A stretch of 64,000 bases of DNA. It comes from Bradyrhizobium quebecense. Its GTDB lineage: Bacteria > Pseudomonadota > Alphaproteobacteria > Rhizobiales > Xanthobacteraceae. The position numbers and the translations under genes were made by a program. Below, piece by piece: positions 7,921 to 18,216 of the stretch (position 1 is its first letter; the number at the start of each line of letters is the position of its first letter). The stretch is from NCBI RefSeq assembly GCF_013373795.3, contig NZ_CP088022.1, forward strand, positions 3,596,001 through 3,660,000, written 5' to 3'. The notes under the pieces are model-generated. The model saw only the letters and a program-made list of their open reading frames with translations. It was not told the DNA's origin and searched no databases.

Positions 7921-8904
7921 ATGCAACGGGAGACTGGAGCAGAACCGGAGCGGGCCACCTCACGTGGCGTTCTTGGCGGTGCAACATCCGCACAAGCGGC
8001 GGATCCAGCGCGGGGTCTCATCTCTCATGACCGCTACAGCTACAGCGCGATCACGCGCCGCCCCGACTTCGTATGGCCACACGGAAAGCGGCTCGCGGTC
8101 TACATCGCGCTCAACCTCGAGCATTTCGCTTTCGGCGACGGACTCGGTGCCGAACTCTGTCCGGGCGGTCCGCATCCGGACGTCCTCAATTACGCCTGGC
8201 GCGACTATGGCAACCGGGTCGGCGTGTGGCGGCTCATCGATCTATTCGACGAACTGAAACTGCCCGTCTCCGTGCTCGTGAACAGCAGCATCTATCATTA
8301 CTGCCCGGAAGTCATGGACGCATTTCGCGCGCGCGGCGACGAGGTCGTCGGCCATGGACGGACCAATTCCGAACGGCAAGGCGTACTCTCACCGGCCGAG
8401 GAGCAGCGACTGATCGAGGAGGCGACCGATGTCATCGCGCGTGCCGAGGGACGGCGGCCGCTCGGCTGGCTCGGTCCGTGGATCTCGCAATCCGCGGTAA
8501 CGCCGGACCTTCTCGCCGAAGCGGGCTACCAATATCTGCTCGACTGGTGCATGGACGACCAGCCGGTGTGGTTCGCGACGAGGGCTGGCGGGCGGATCCT
8601 GTCCGTCCCCTATCCACAGGAACTGAACGACATCCCCTCGATTGTCGGGCGCAAGGACAGCGGCGAACAGTTTGCGACCATGATCACGGACACATTCGAG
8701 GAGATGCTTACCCAATCCGCCAAGCAGTCGCTGGTGATGGGCATCGCGCTGCATCCATACCTGGTCGGCCAGCCGCACCGGCTGCGGCCGCTGCGACGCG
8801 CCCTGCAGGCGATCGTCGCAAGGCGCGAGGACATCTGGATCACCACCGCCGGCGAGATCGCGGCATTTTCGCGTGCCCTGCCCGACGGCATCGTTCCGAC
8901 ATAA
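7921..8904 (+). CDS. Polysaccharide-deacetylase-fold hydrolase (PuuE allantoinase-like)
   Basis: With the start at 7921 (GGAG nine bases upstream) the protein has 327 residues; the frame is open back to a TTG at 7876. It belongs to the NodB/polysaccharide deacetylase fold. The pattern RRPDFVWPHGKRLAVYIALNLEHF, the VGHGRTNSERQ metal-region loop and the ALHPYLVGQPHR C-terminal motif are those of the PuuE branch, which includes cofactor-independent allantoinases and related cyclic-amide hydrolases. The downstream amidohydrolase gene is 18 bp away and co-transcribed. A ring-opening step on a ureide or similar compound is plausible; peptidoglycan or chitin deacetylation is unlikely because there is no signal peptide. 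Confidence 0.8.
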   Translation: MQRETGAEPERATSRGVLGGATSAQAADPARGLISHDRYSYSAITRRPDFVWPHGKRLAVYIALNLEHFAFGDGLGAELCPGGPHPDVLNYAWRDYGNRVGVWRLIDLFDELKLPVSVLVNSSIYHYCPEVMDAFRARGDEVVGHGRTNSERQGVLSPAEEQRLIEEATDVIARAEGRRPLGWLGPWISQSAVTPDLLAEAGYQYLLDWCMDDQPVWFATRAGGRILSVPYPQELNDIPSIVGRKDSGEQFATMITDTFEEMLTQSAKQSLVMGIALHPYLVGQPHRLRPLRRALQAIVARREDIWITTAGEIAAFSRALPDGIVPT

Positions 8905-8922
8905 GAAAACTGGAGACTCGAA

Positions 8923-10143
8923 TTGACTGCCATCGACACACTCTTTCAGAACGCGCGGCTGACCGACGGCCAACTGGTCGAAATCGCCGTCCGCGGCGGC
9001 AAGATCGTGGCGATCGCGTCGTCCCCGCAAAGCTACGGCGCAGTCGGCGAAAGGCGCGACCTTGGCCGACGCCTGGTGCTGCCCGGCATGGTCGAAGGTC
9101 ACATCCACCTCGACAAATGCTTCATCGGCGACGACTGGAAGCCGCATCGGCCCTGCACCGCCGGCTTCAGCGTGCGCGAGCGCGTCAAATTCGAGAAGGA
9201 AGCGCTCGCCGGCGCCAAGCCGATCCCGGTTCGGGCTGCGGCCCTGATCGACCTTTGCGTCTCGCAGGGCACGACTCAGATGCGCAGCCATGTGGATGTC
9301 GACGCCAAGGTCGGCCTGCGACATTTCGAGCCCATCGCCGCCGCGCGGGAGGCGCACCGGGAGAAGCTTTCGATCCAGATCGTCGCGTTTCCCCAGAGCG
9401 GCATCCTGACATCGCCCGGAACGGCCCAATTGCTCGAGGAAGCCGTTCGCGCCGGCGCCGATCTGGTCGGCGGGCTTGATCCCGCAGGCCATGATGGTGA
9501 CGTCGCCGGGCATCTCGACGTCGTCTTCGGGATCGCCGAACGGCATGGCGTCGGCATCGACATTCACTTGCATGACGGCGGTTTGCAGGGCATCTCGGAG
9601 ATCGAGGAGATCGCGCGACGCACCAAAGCGTCGGGTCTTGGCGGCAAGGTCACGATCAGCCATGCCTACGCGCTCGGCGAAGTGGCTAGCGACGTGGCTC
9701 AGCGTACCGCGCAGCAGCTTGCCGAGGCCGGCGTCGCCATTTTAACCAATGCTCCGGGCGCACACGCATTTCCGCCCGTGTTGCTGCTTCGCGATGCCGG
9801 TGTCACCGTGTTCTCCGGCAACGACAACATCCGCGATTCCTGGTGGCCCTACGGCGACGGCGATCTGCTCGAGCGCGCAATGATGGTCGGCTATCGCTCC
9901 GGCTTCAACACTGACGATCAATTGGCCGCGGCCTTTGACATGGTGACGACCAACGCAGCGCGCGCGCTTGGCCTCAAGGACTACGGCCTCACGATCGGCG
10001 GGACGGCGGATTTCGTCGTGCTGGACGCCCGGCATGTCCAGGAAGCCGTGGTCGCTCGTCCCAAGCCGCGCGATGTCTACAAGGCTGGCCGACTCGTCGG
10101 GCACAACGGCGTGATGGTGGCGGCCGGCGCCCGGAAGCAGTAA
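8923..10143 (+). CDS. Cytosine-deaminase-like amidohydrolase
   Basis: Starts at a TTG (8923) with GGAG ten bases upstream; no nearby ATG fits. The 406 residues form a metal-dependent amidohydrolase of the cytosine deaminase / AtzC group: HIHLDKCF (first metal-binding pair, near residue 62), HVDVDAKVGLRHFE, DIHLHDGG, a SHAYALGE histidine, and the SGNDNIRDSWWPYGDGDLLERA block near residue 300, where the family binds metal and substrate through the Asp. Cytosolic. It follows the PuuE-like gene by 18 bp. The substrate is unknown; hydrolytic deamination or ring opening of an N-heterocycle or ureide fits the surroundings. Confidence 0.88.
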   Translation: MTAIDTLFQNARLTDGQLVEIAVRGGKIVAIASSPQSYGAVGERRDLGRRLVLPGMVEGHIHLDKCFIGDDWKPHRPCTAGFSVRERVKFEKEALAGAKPIPVRAAALIDLCVSQGTTQMRSHVDVDAKVGLRHFEPIAAAREAHREKLSIQIVAFPQSGILTSPGTAQLLEEAVRAGADLVGGLDPAGHDGDVAGHLDVVFGIAERHGVGIDIHLHDGGLQGISEIEEIARRTKASGLGGKVTISHAYALGEVASDVAQRTAQQLAEAGVAILTNAPGAHAFPPVLLLRDAGVTVFSGNDNIRDSWWPYGDGDLLERAMMVGYRSGFNTDDQLAAAFDMVTTNAARALGLKDYGLTIGGTADFVVLDARHVQEAVVARPKPRDVYKAGRLVGHNGVMVAAGARKQ

Positions 10144-10285
10144 ACATGGAGGAATCGCACTTGACGAACAGTCGTAATGCCGATCTCAATCCCAGCTGCT
10201 TGCGCCGGGAACCGGTCCGCTGCCCGATGTGGCCTGATGCGGACGTGCCCTGCGTGAATACCCGAGCCCAGGCAAGGTTGACGCC

Positions 10286-11023
10286 GTGACAGAGACGACA
10301 GCACCGACCAGCCCCACCCGCACCACCACACGCGGAAAGCGGCCTCGCGACTCCGCGCTCACCAAGGAAGCGATCCTGCGCGCCGCGACCTTCGAGTTCT
10401 GTCACAATGGCCTCGGCGGCGCTCGTGTCGAGGCCATTGCGCAGCGCGCCAAGGCCAACATGCGCCTGCTCTACGCCTATTTCGGCGACAAGAACGGGCT
10501 CTACATTGCCGTCCTCGAGGACGTCTACACCGAAATTCGCGCGGCCGAACAGCGGCTGAAACTGGATGATCTCGAGCCGATCGCCGCAATGAGTGGGTTG
10601 ATCGATTTCACGTTCACTTTCTTCGGGCAGCACCAGAACTACATCGCCCTGATCAACACCGAGAACCTTCAACGCGGACGCAATATGCGCAAGTCGCGCA
10701 AGATTGCCGAGCTTACTTTGCCGCTGGTTGCAAGCATCGAAAGCATTCTGCGGCGAGGCGTGGCGGCGGGCCTGTTTCGCGATGACGTCGATCCCATCCA
10801 GCTCTATGTCTCAATCACCGCGATGAGCTATTTCCACGTTTCCAACCGGTACACATTGTCGGCGATGTTCGACAAGGATCTCGGCGCGTCGGACTGGCTA
10901 GAGCTGCGCCGCAAGCATGCGCAGGACATGATCTTGACCTGGCTGACGGCCCCTGTCGCGGATCGCAAGGACAAGTCGGCAGGATCGAAGGCGACGGCGC
11001 GCCTCAGCAAGCCGTCCCGCTAG
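10286..11023 (+). CDS. TetR-family transcriptional regulator
   Basis: A GTG start at 10286 gives 245 residues. Residues 20-70 hold a TetR helix-turn-helix (AILRAATFEFCHNGLGGARV / AIAQRAKANMRLLYAYFGDK). The C-terminal ligand domain resembles the TetR_C subgroup often found beside pyrimidine or amide catabolic genes. It lies 142 bp after the amidohydrolase gene and converges on the Ggt-family gene. It is the best local candidate to bind the similar dyads at 2003-2030, 7847-7870 and 12694-12721. Confidence 0.88.
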   Translation: MTETTAPTSPTRTTTRGKRPRDSALTKEAILRAATFEFCHNGLGGARVEAIAQRAKANMRLLYAYFGDKNGLYIAVLEDVYTEIRAAEQRLKLDDLEPIAAMSGLIDFTFTFFGQHQNYIALINTENLQRGRNMRKSRKIAELTLPLVASIESILRRGVAAGLFRDDVDPIQLYVSITAMSYFHVSNRYTLSAMFDKDLGASDWLELRRKHAQDMILTWLTAPVADRKDKSAGSKATARLSKPSR

Positions 11024-11075
11024 CGGGGCAAGCCGCACGACGCAATACGTGCGGATCGAGAGCAGCGAATGCCCC

Positions 11076-12668
11076 TCAGCGGGTCGCAACGACGCCGTCG
11101 CTGCGCGGATCGCTGGCCCCTTCCATCAGGCCGTCCGGATGCCAGACGATTGCGCCGGCATGTCCCATGACCTCCTCGAACGGGCCAGTCACCTGAATGT
11201 CGTGGCCGAGCGCGCGCAGCCGATCGATGATCGCGGGATCGAAGCGGGATTCGATCTTCAAATTGTTGTTTTCCTCGCCCCAGGTGCGACCGAGCAGCCA
11301 GCGCGGCGCCGTAATCGCCGACTGCAGCTCCCGGCCGTGCATGGCGTAGCGGGAGAAGATGGCGGCCTGGGTCTGCGGCTGCCCTTCTCCGCCCATCGTG
11401 CCGAAGGATATCAGTCGCCCGTCGCCGAGTTCGGCCATCGCCGGCTGGATCGTGTGGAACGGCAGGCGTCCCGGATCCAACCGATTGGTATCGGTCTCGT
11501 TTAAGCTGAAGCTCGTTCCGCGATTTTGCCAGGTGACTCCGCTCTCGGGGAGGATGACGCCCGAGCCAAACTCCCAATAGACGCTTTGAATGAAGCTGAC
11601 GCTGAGCCCGCTGCGATCGGTCGCAGCGAGCCACACCGTATCGCCCTGCTTGGACGGATCGGGCCACGGCGCGGCGCGGCGGTCGGATACGGTTTCGTGA
11701 AGCGCGGCGAGCGATTGCTCGGACAGGAATTCGGCGGCCGGGCGCTTCATGTAGTCGGGATCGGTCACGTGGCCGTTGCGGATACGGAACGCAGCTTTCG
11801 TGCATTCGACGAGCCTGTGCAGATGATCGACGCTATCGGCTTCGCCAGCGATGCGCCGGGCATAAAGCGCCAGGATCAGGAGCGAGGCCAGCCCCTGCGT
11901 CGGCGGAGGCATGTTGAAGACCTTGTGTCCGGACACCTCGACCGACAGCGGCGTCACCAGCGATGCCTGATGCCGCTCCAGATCAGCCAATCGCAGCGGG
12001 CTCCCTACCCGCTCGAGGTCGACCGCCAACGAGCGCGCCAGTTCGCCGCGATAGAAATCAGCCAGCCCGGCCTTGGCCAGACGCCCCAGCGTCGCGGCGA
12101 CACGCGGCTGCCGCAGCCGCGCACCGAGCGCGAGTGGGGTGCCTTGCGGCAGATAAACCTCGGCATAGCCGGGCACGTTTTCGAGCTCATGCCGCTTCTT
12201 GCGGATGTTCTCGTGCAGCGTGCTGGTGACGGCCACGCCCTCCTCGGCATGCCGGATTGCGGGCTCGAGCAGCCGCGCCATCGGCAGCCGACCGTCATGA
12301 CGATCGCGGCTGAGCTCATAGGCCTTCTGCCAACCGTCGACGGTCCCGGCGACGGTCAGCGCGGCCAGCGGGCCGCGGCCAGGAATGCTGCTGCAGCCAC
12401 GCTCGCGATACCAGCTGCGATCCGCTGCAATCGCGGCGCGTCCGCAAGCCTGAATCCCGACCGGCATCGAACCGGCGCGGCCGACCAGCCAGAAGCTGTC
12501 GCCACCGAGGCCGTTCATATGCGGATAGACCACGGCAATCGTCGCGGCCGCGGCGATCATCGCCTCGATCGCATTGCCACCTTCCGACAGGACCGCGAGC
12601 CCAGCCTGCGCCGCGAGGTGGTGCGGCGCGGTCACCATGCCGCCATAGCTTCGTTTTGTCTGCAACAT
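11076..12668 (-). CDS. Gamma-glutamyltransferase-family Ntn hydrolase (HpxW-like)
   Basis: The 530-residue protein starts MLQTKRSYGGMVTAPHHLAA. It is a Ggt-family Ntn hydrolase: the N-terminal GGNAIEAMIAAAATIAVVYPHMNGLGGDSF block, the self-processing Thr in KQGDTVWLAATD (about residue 350), and the C-terminal GTMGGEGQPQTQ loop. There is no signal peptide, so it acts in the cytosol, unlike classic glutathione-cleaving Ggt. The purine-degradation oxamate amidohydrolase HpxW belongs to this family. Neighbouring FdrA-system genes make oxamate chemistry a reasonable guess, but family membership alone does not prove it. The frame is open upstream of this Met; that extension lies antisense to or over glxR and is not used. 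Confidence 0.82.
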   Translation of the reverse strand: MLQTKRSYGGMVTAPHHLAAQAGLAVLSEGGNAIEAMIAAAATIAVVYPHMNGLGGDSFWLVGRAGSMPVGIQACGRAAIAADRSWYRERGCSSIPGRGPLAALTVAGTVDGWQKAYELSRDRHDGRLPMARLLEPAIRHAEEGVAVTSTLHENIRKKRHELENVPGYAEVYLPQGTPLALGARLRQPRVAATLGRLAKAGLADFYRGELARSLAVDLERVGSPLRLADLERHQASLVTPLSVEVSGHKVFNMPPPTQGLASLLILALYARRIAGEADSVDHLHRLVECTKAAFRIRNGHVTDPDYMKRPAAEFLSEQSLAALHETVSDRRAAPWPDPSKQGDTVWLAATDRSGLSVSFIQSVYWEFGSGVILPESGVTWQNRGTSFSLNETDTNRLDPGRLPFHTIQPAMAELGDGRLISFGTMGGEGQPQTQAAIFSRYAMHGRELQSAITAPRWLLGRTWGEENNNLKIESRFDPAIIDRLRALGHDIQVTGPFEEVMGHAGAIVWHPDGLMEGASDPRSDGVVATR

Positions 12669-12693
12669 CAGCCGTCTCTCCCAAGCACGGCTT

Positions 12694-12721
12694 GTAATAA
12701 TATTTTTACTTACCGTGTCAA
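12694..12721 (-). promoter_or_regulatory. Candidate promoter/operator upstream of the Ggt-family gene
   Basis: On the minus strand a TTGACA (12721-12716) is followed three bases on by the 20-mer GTAAGTAAAAATATTATTAC (12713-12694), whose ends GTAA and TTAC are inverted. The start codon is 25 bp further. It shares TTGAC, N3, GTAAGT and a final AC with the site at 2003-2030 at identical spacing. Confidence 0.4.
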
Positions 12722-12820
12722 GGCGCCAGAGACCGGTCTTTTGAGATACGGGTGCCGGGCCGTCGATCTCGTCATCAGGACCGGCCATTGCAGTTCGGCA
12801 CCGTGATCCTTGCATGAAGC

Positions 12821-13708
12821 TCAGGCAGCCGCCACCTCGTGGCCCGCCATGACTTCCAGCGCCCGCAGAATTGCGGAATGGTCCCAGGCCTTGCCGCCGA
12901 GCGCGGTGCAGGCGTTGAATAGCTGTTGGGCTGCCGCGGTGCCCGGCAGCGACAAGCCGAGCGCCCGCGCACCTTCCAGCGCGAGGTTGAGATCCTTCTG
13001 ATGCAGTTCGATGCGAAAGCCCGGATCGAAATTGCGCTTCAGCATGCGCTCGCCGTGCACCTCGAGGATCCGGGACGAGGCAAAGCCGCCCATCAGCGCC
13101 TTGCGCACCAGCGCAGGATCGGCGCCCGCCTTGGACGCGAACAGCAGGGCCTCGCTCACCGCCTCGATGGTCAGCGCCACGATGATCTGGTTCGCAACCT
13201 TGGTGGTCTGGCCGTCGCCATTGCCGCCGACATGCGTAACATTCTTTCCCATCGCGTCGAACAGGGGCTTCATCGCGTTGAACGCCCGCTCCCGCCCGCC
13301 GACCATGATGGTCAGGCTTGCCGCCTTTGCGCCAACCTCGCCGCCGGAAACCGGCGCGTCGAGATAGTCGGCTCCGAGCGCATCGATCTTGCGCGCAAAC
13401 TCCTTCGTCGCCAGCGGCGAGATCGAGCTCATATCGACCACGATCATGCCTTTGGAGACCCCCTCCGCAACGCCGCCCTGACCGAACAGCACGGCTTCCA
13501 CATGCGGCGTGTCCGGCACCATGATGATCACGGCGTCTGCTTCCTGCGCCACCTGCCTGGCGGACTCGCAAGCGATACCGCCGGCCGCAATCAGCTCTGG
13601 CGAAATGGGTGCGACGTCGTGCAGGAACAGGCGATAGCCGGCAGCCAGGAGGTGGCTCGCCATCGGACGTCCCATAGTGCCGAGCCCGATGAATCCTATG
13701 TCTTTCAT
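12821..13708 (-). CDS. glxR: 2-hydroxy-3-oxopropionate (tartronate semialdehyde) reductase
   Basis: A 295-residue beta-hydroxyacid dehydrogenase. The Rossmann glycine motif is IGFIGLGTMGRPMA at residues 4-17, the substrate-binding DAPVSGGEVGA block is near 116-126, and the catalytic Lys lies in GQTTKVANQ near 170. It reduces tartronate semialdehyde, the Gcl product, to D-glycerate with NAD(P)H. Gcl and Hyi genes lie directly upstream on the same strand, matching the usual glyoxylate cluster. About 150 bp separates it from the Ggt-family gene, which has its own candidate promoter. Confidence 0.92.
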   Translation of the reverse strand: MKDIGFIGLGTMGRPMASHLLAAGYRLFLHDVAPISPELIAAGGIACESARQVAQEADAVIIMVPDTPHVEAVLFGQGGVAEGVSKGMIVVDMSSISPLATKEFARKIDALGADYLDAPVSGGEVGAKAASLTIMVGGRERAFNAMKPLFDAMGKNVTHVGGNGDGQTTKVANQIIVALTIEAVSEALLFASKAGADPALVRKALMGGFASSRILEVHGERMLKRNFDPGFRIELHQKDLNLALEGARALGLSLPGTAAAQQLFNACTALGGKAWDHSAILRALEVMAGHEVAAA

Positions 13709-13796
13709 TTGTCGTCGCTCCTGTCAGCCGGATTGGGATGTTTTCCTGCGAAGCGGATACCGTTCGCGTGAAGAAAACGCGTCAAAGCAAAAATCC

Positions 13797-13832
13797 AGAG
13801 CTCCGTTCCGATTCGAACGGAACGCAAAAGCT

Positions 13833-13834
<2 letters not shown>
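13797..13834 (-). terminator. Long hairpin at the end of hyi
   Basis: Nested inverted repeats: an outer AGAGCT/AGCTCT (13797-13802, 13829-13834) and an inner CGTTCCG/CGGAACG (13804-13810, 13818-13824) around a 7-nt loop. On the minus strand it is followed by GGATTTTTG. It overlaps the hyi stop codon and could end or attenuate the gcl-hyi transcript before glxR. Confidence 0.5.
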
Positions 13835-14618
<784 letters not shown>

Positions 14619-14657
14619 GGGTGGTATCTCCGCTTGGGGCAGCGCTGAATGAGGTCG

Positions 14658-16445
14658 TCAAGCCGGCAATAACGTGCCGGATCGTTGTGCGCTCGGCACG
14701 TCATCGAGCGGGAGATCGAGCACCTCCTCGAATTCGACGATGTTGTCGATCTCCGTTCCCATCGCGATGTTGGTGACCCGCTCGAGAATGAACTCCACCA
14801 CCACGGGCACCCGGTGCTTCGCCATCAGCTCGCGCGCGGTCGCGAACGCGGCCTGTGCCTCGTTCGGATCCGTCACCCGGATCGCCTTGCAGCCCAGTCC
14901 CTCCGCGACGGTCACGTGGTCGACGCCGTAGGCGCCGATCTCGGGTGCGTTGATGTTCTCGAACGAGAGCTGGACGTGATAGTCCATATCGAAGCCGCGC
15001 TGCGCCTGCCGGATCAGCCCGAGATATGAATTGTTCACGACGACGTGGATGTAGGGCAGATTGAACTGCGCCCCGACCGCGAGCTCCTCGATCAGGAACT
15101 GGAAGTCGTAATCACCCGACAGCGCAACGATGTCGCGGTCGGGATCGGCGGCGCGCACGCCGAGCGCGGCGGGCAGTGTCCAGCCGAGCGGGCCGGCCTG
15201 CCCGGCGTTGATCCAGTTGCGCGGCTGATAGACGTTGAGGAACTGGGCACCCGCGATCTGCGACAATCCGATCACCGTCACGTAGCAGGTATCGCGGCCG
15301 AACGCCTTGTTCATCTCCTCGTAGACGCGCTGCGGCTTGATCGGGATGTTATCGAAATGGCTCTTGCGCAGCATCGAGCGCTTGCGATCGCGACAGGCTG
15401 CGGGCCAGGCCTGCCGATCGCGCAGCTTGCCGGACTTCCGCCACTCCCGGGCGATGGTCACGAACATTTCCAGCGCGGCCTTGGCGTCCGACACGATGCC
15501 GAGGTCCGGATTGAAAACCCGTCCGATCTGTGTCGGCTCGATGTCGACATGGACGAATTTGCGACCTTTGGTGTAGGTCTCGATCGAACCGGTATGCCGG
15601 TTGGCCCAGCGGTTTCCGATGCCGAGCACGAAATCGGATTCGAGCATCGTGGCGTTGGCGTAGCGATGGCTGGTCTGCAGGCCGACCATACCGGCCATCA
15701 GCGCGTGATCGTCCGGAATGGCGCCCCACGCCATCAGCGTCGGGACGACCGGAACGTTGACCGCTTCGGCGAAGGCGACCAGGAGCTCGGACGCATCGGC
15801 GTTGATCACGCCGCCGCCGGCCACGATCAGCGGCCGATCCGCGGCGTTGAGCATTTCGAGCGCCTTCTCGATCTGCTTGCGCGTCGCCGTCGGCTTGTAG
15901 ACCGGCAGCGGCGAATAGGTCTCGTCGTCGAACTCGATCTCGGCCAGTTGCACATCGAGAGGAAGATCGATCAGCACCGGTCCCGGCCGCCCCGACCGCA
16001 TGACATGGAAGGCCTGGCTCAGCACGCGCGGCACCAGCGCCGGCTCGCGCACGGTGACGGCCCATTTCGTCACGGGCTTTGCGATCGCCTCGATGTCGAC
16101 GGCCTGGAAATCTTCCTTGTAGAGCCGCGCCCGCGGCGCCTGACCGGTGATACAGAGGATCGGAATCGAATCCGCGATCGCCGAATAGAGGCCGGTGATC
16201 ATGTCGGTTCCGGCGGGGCCCGATGTGCCGATGCAAACGCCGATATTGCCTGCTTTCGCCCTGGTATAACCTTCCGCCATATGCGAGGCGCCTTCGACGT
16301 GGCGCGCCAGAATGTGCCGGATCGAGCCGTTGCGCTTCAGCGCGGAGTAAAGCGGGTTGATCGCGGCGCCGGGAACGCCGAACGCGCAGGTGATCCCCTC
16401 GCGTTCGAGAATGCGCACTGCTGCATCCACTGCTCGCATTTTCAT
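14658..16445 (-). CDS. gcl: Glyoxylate carboligase
   Basis: A 595-residue thiamine-diphosphate enzyme very close to E. coli Gcl from the first residues ([26 protein letters not shown]). Val50 in [11 protein letters not shown] occupies the place of the conserved Glu of other ThDP enzymes, which is diagnostic of glyoxylate carboligase. The FAD-site relic and the C-terminal ThDP/Mg region ([25 protein letters not shown]) are intact. It joins two glyoxylate molecules into tartronate semialdehyde with loss of CO2. It is first in the gcl-hyi-glxR order, next to an IclR regulator on the same strand. Confidence 0.95.
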   Translation of the reverse strand: MKMRAVDAAVRILEREGITCAFGVPGAAINPLYSALKRNGSIRHILARHVEGASHMAEGYTRAKAGNIGVCIGTSGPAGTDMITGLYSAIADSIPILCITGQAPRARLYKEDFQAVDIEAIAKPVTKWAVTVREPALVPRVLSQAFHVMRSGRPGPVLIDLPLDVQLAEIEFDDETYSPLPVYKPTATRKQIEKALEMLNAADRPLIVAGGGVINADASELLVAFAEAVNVPVVPTLMAWGAIPDDHALMAGMVGLQTSHRYANATMLESDFVLGIGNRWANRHTGSIETYTKGRKFVHVDIEPTQIGRVFNPDLGIVSDAKAALEMFVTIAREWRKSGKLRDRQAWPAACRDRKRSMLRKSHFDNIPIKPQRVYEEMNKAFGRDTCYVTVIGLSQIAGAQFLNVYQPRNWINAGQAGPLGWTLPAALGVRAADPDRDIVALSGDYDFQFLIEELAVGAQFNLPYIHVVVNNSYLGLIRQAQRGFDMDYHVQLSFENINAPEIGAYGVDHVTVAEGLGCKAIRVTDPNEAQAAFATARELMAKHRVPVVVEFILERVTNIAMGTEIDNIVEFEEVLDLPLDDVPSAQRSGTLLPA

Positions 16446-16637
16446 CTGATGATCCCGCTTCGCTATGAGTTGGCCTGAGCATGATCATCAGGCCCGCGAT
16501 CATCGATCTCAACGCAATCGATTGGATTTTCCGCGCTATGGCAACGCTCGCGATTTCTTGCATGTCTCCAAATGATTAGCGCCTGCGAAAGAATGGAAAC
16601 CGGCGAGGACGAGATCAGCCGCAGGCCTTGCGCCCTG

Positions 16638-17483
16638 CTACGGTTGCGTGCGGCTGTTGCCGCGAAGCTCTGCGGAGAGCTCGGCTGCGATCTGCTGGAC
16701 GATGGCGCCGATCTCTGGCAGGCGCTCGTCGGTCAGCCGATCCGCCATCCCCGATACCGAAACCGCGGCGAACGGCTCGCTGCAATCGTTGAAGACGACT
16801 GCGGCCACGCAGCGCAGGCCGAGCCGCGCCTCTTCATCGTCCACCGCATAGCCCTGGCGTCGCACGGTCTCCAATTCTCGAAACAGCTCGCCCGGCCGAA
16901 TGATCGACTTTTCCGTCAGGCGCGGCATGCCGCGGCGACGGATGATCGCGTTGATATCGGCATCGGAATACGCGGCCAGCACCGCCTTCCCCACGCCCGA
17001 GGCAATCAACGCCACGCGTCCGCCGACCTTGGTCAGCGAACGCATGATCTCCCGGCTTTCGATGCGGGATACGACGATGATGGAATCATCATCGACCACT
17101 GCAAGATTGGCGGTTTCCCTGGTCTGGTCGCGCAGCTTGCGCAGATAGGGCAATGCCCGCGCGGAAAAATTGCGCCGACGCATGAAGGTCGAACCGACCA
17201 CGAAGCTTTGCGCGCCGATGTGCCATTTGGACTCCTCGCGGTCGAATTGCACGAACCTGCGGTTCTCCAGCGTCGTCAGCAGCCGGTGAGCCGTCGACGG
17301 CGGCAAGCCGATGCGGATCGCAAGATCGGTCAGCCGATAGCCTTCGTCATCCTCTGCAAGCGCTTCCATGATTTGCAGCGCGCGATCGACCGATTGAACG
17401 CCGCCGTCTCGCGCGTCCTGATCCGGTTGCGCGCGAAAATCGGGATCGGACGGCTTGCGCCGGATCGGCTCTCTTTTCATCAC
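16638..17483 (-). CDS. IclR-family transcriptional regulator
   Basis: A 281-residue IclR protein: winged helix near residues 28-90 (VDRALQIMEAL, LTDLAIRIGLPPSTAHRLLTTL) and a C-terminal effector domain ending in FAAVSVSGMADRLT. IclR relatives such as AllR control gcl and allantoin genes and sense glyoxylate in enterics. Its place directly upstream of gcl on the same strand, with a palindrome at 17545-17563 in its promoter region, suggests it governs the glyoxylate genes and itself. Confidence 0.92.
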   Translation of the reverse strand: MMKREPIRRKPSDPDFRAQPDQDARDGGVQSVDRALQIMEALAEDDEGYRLTDLAIRIGLPPSTAHRLLTTLENRRFVQFDREESKWHIGAQSFVVGSTFMRRRNFSARALPYLRKLRDQTRETANLAVVDDDSIIVVSRIESREIMRSLTKVGGRVALIASGVGKAVLAAYSDADINAIIRRRGMPRLTEKSIIRPGELFRELETVRRQGYAVDDEEARLGLRCVAAVVFNDCSEPFAAVSVSGMADRLTDERLPEIGAIVQQIAAELSAELRGNSRTQP

Positions 17484-17544
17484 GACCTGCCCCTAACCGG
17501 TTGCGGTTCAGAACGAAATTGCTCGCCGATAACGAGCGTCACAA

Positions 17545-17563
17545 TTGGCATATGGCATACCAA
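17545..17563. promoter_or_regulatory. 19-bp palindrome, likely IclR/AllR-type operator
   Basis: TTGGCATATGGCATACCAA, with arms TTGGnAT and ATnCCAA, lies 61 bp upstream of the iclR-type gene and 155 bp upstream of the plus-strand CBS gene. TTGG...CCAA dyads are typical of AllR-like IclR regulators. It is probably an autoregulatory site; no experimental support can be seen. Confidence 0.5.
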
Positions 17564-17717
17564 AAGACGTTTGAGTCAAGGTCGCGGAATTTGAGAATGG
17601 GTCAGTATTTTTGCCATTTTCTTACGTAACGCGGCGATTCTTTTGTTTGACTTCTGGGATAATGTATACCACGATTGCTTCTTAACGACCCAATGATGCA
17701 ACCGGGAGGACCAAGCC

Positions 17718-18131
17718 ATGTATGTCGGGGACATCCTTCGCACTAACAGTGCGCACGTGGTGACGATCGGCTCGAGCGAAACCGTGAGCATTGCAGCGAA
17801 CCTGATGTACGCGAGCAATGTCGGCGCACTCGTGGTCAGAAACGCCTCGCGCAGCGTCGACGCCGCCGTGGTCGGAATGTTCAGCGAGCGCGACATCGTC
17901 GCTGTGATCGCCGAGCGCGGCACGGGTGGTCTTGCCGCGAAAGTCGCGCAGTTCATTTCGCCGCGGCCGCTGGTGTCCTGCAATTCGCAAGACGCGCTCA
18001 CCGATGTCGAGCGACTGATGGTCCGTCACGACATCCGCCATATTCCCGTCATCGACAACGGCCGGCTCGTCGGCGTCGTGAGCATGCGGGACATCGGCTT
18101 TGCCTTGGAGGAAGCCGCCTGCGCGGCCTGA
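17718..18131 (+). CDS. CBS-domain-pair protein
   Basis: A 137-residue protein made almost wholly of two CBS motifs (residues about 8-60 and 72-128; e.g. VGMFSERDIVAVIAERG and RHIPVIDNGRLVGVVSMRDI). Such stand-alone CBS pairs bind adenine nucleotides or S-adenosylmethionine and modulate partner proteins. An AGGAGG-like site (GGGAGGACC) precedes the ATG. It begins the plus-strand run through the pyruvate kinase gene, but its partner cannot be told. Confidence 0.88.
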   Translation: MYVGDILRTNSAHVVTIGSSETVSIAANLMYASNVGALVVRNASRSVDAAVVGMFSERDIVAVIAERGTGGLAAKVAQFISPRPLVSCNSQDALTDVERLMVRHDIRHIPVIDNGRLVGVVSMRDIGFALEEAACAA

Positions 18132-18216
18132 CGGACTTTTCCGAGGCCATTGCCACGCAACCCGGTTCGAGCCGTTGCGGCTCATGCTGTGTCCCCACTC
18201 TGCTCGAGAGGATTTC

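Noticed and set aside
12669..13571. N-terminal extension of the Ggt-family protein to 831 residues
   Set aside because: The added 301 residues are the shadow of glxR in another frame; homology begins at MLQTKRSYGG.
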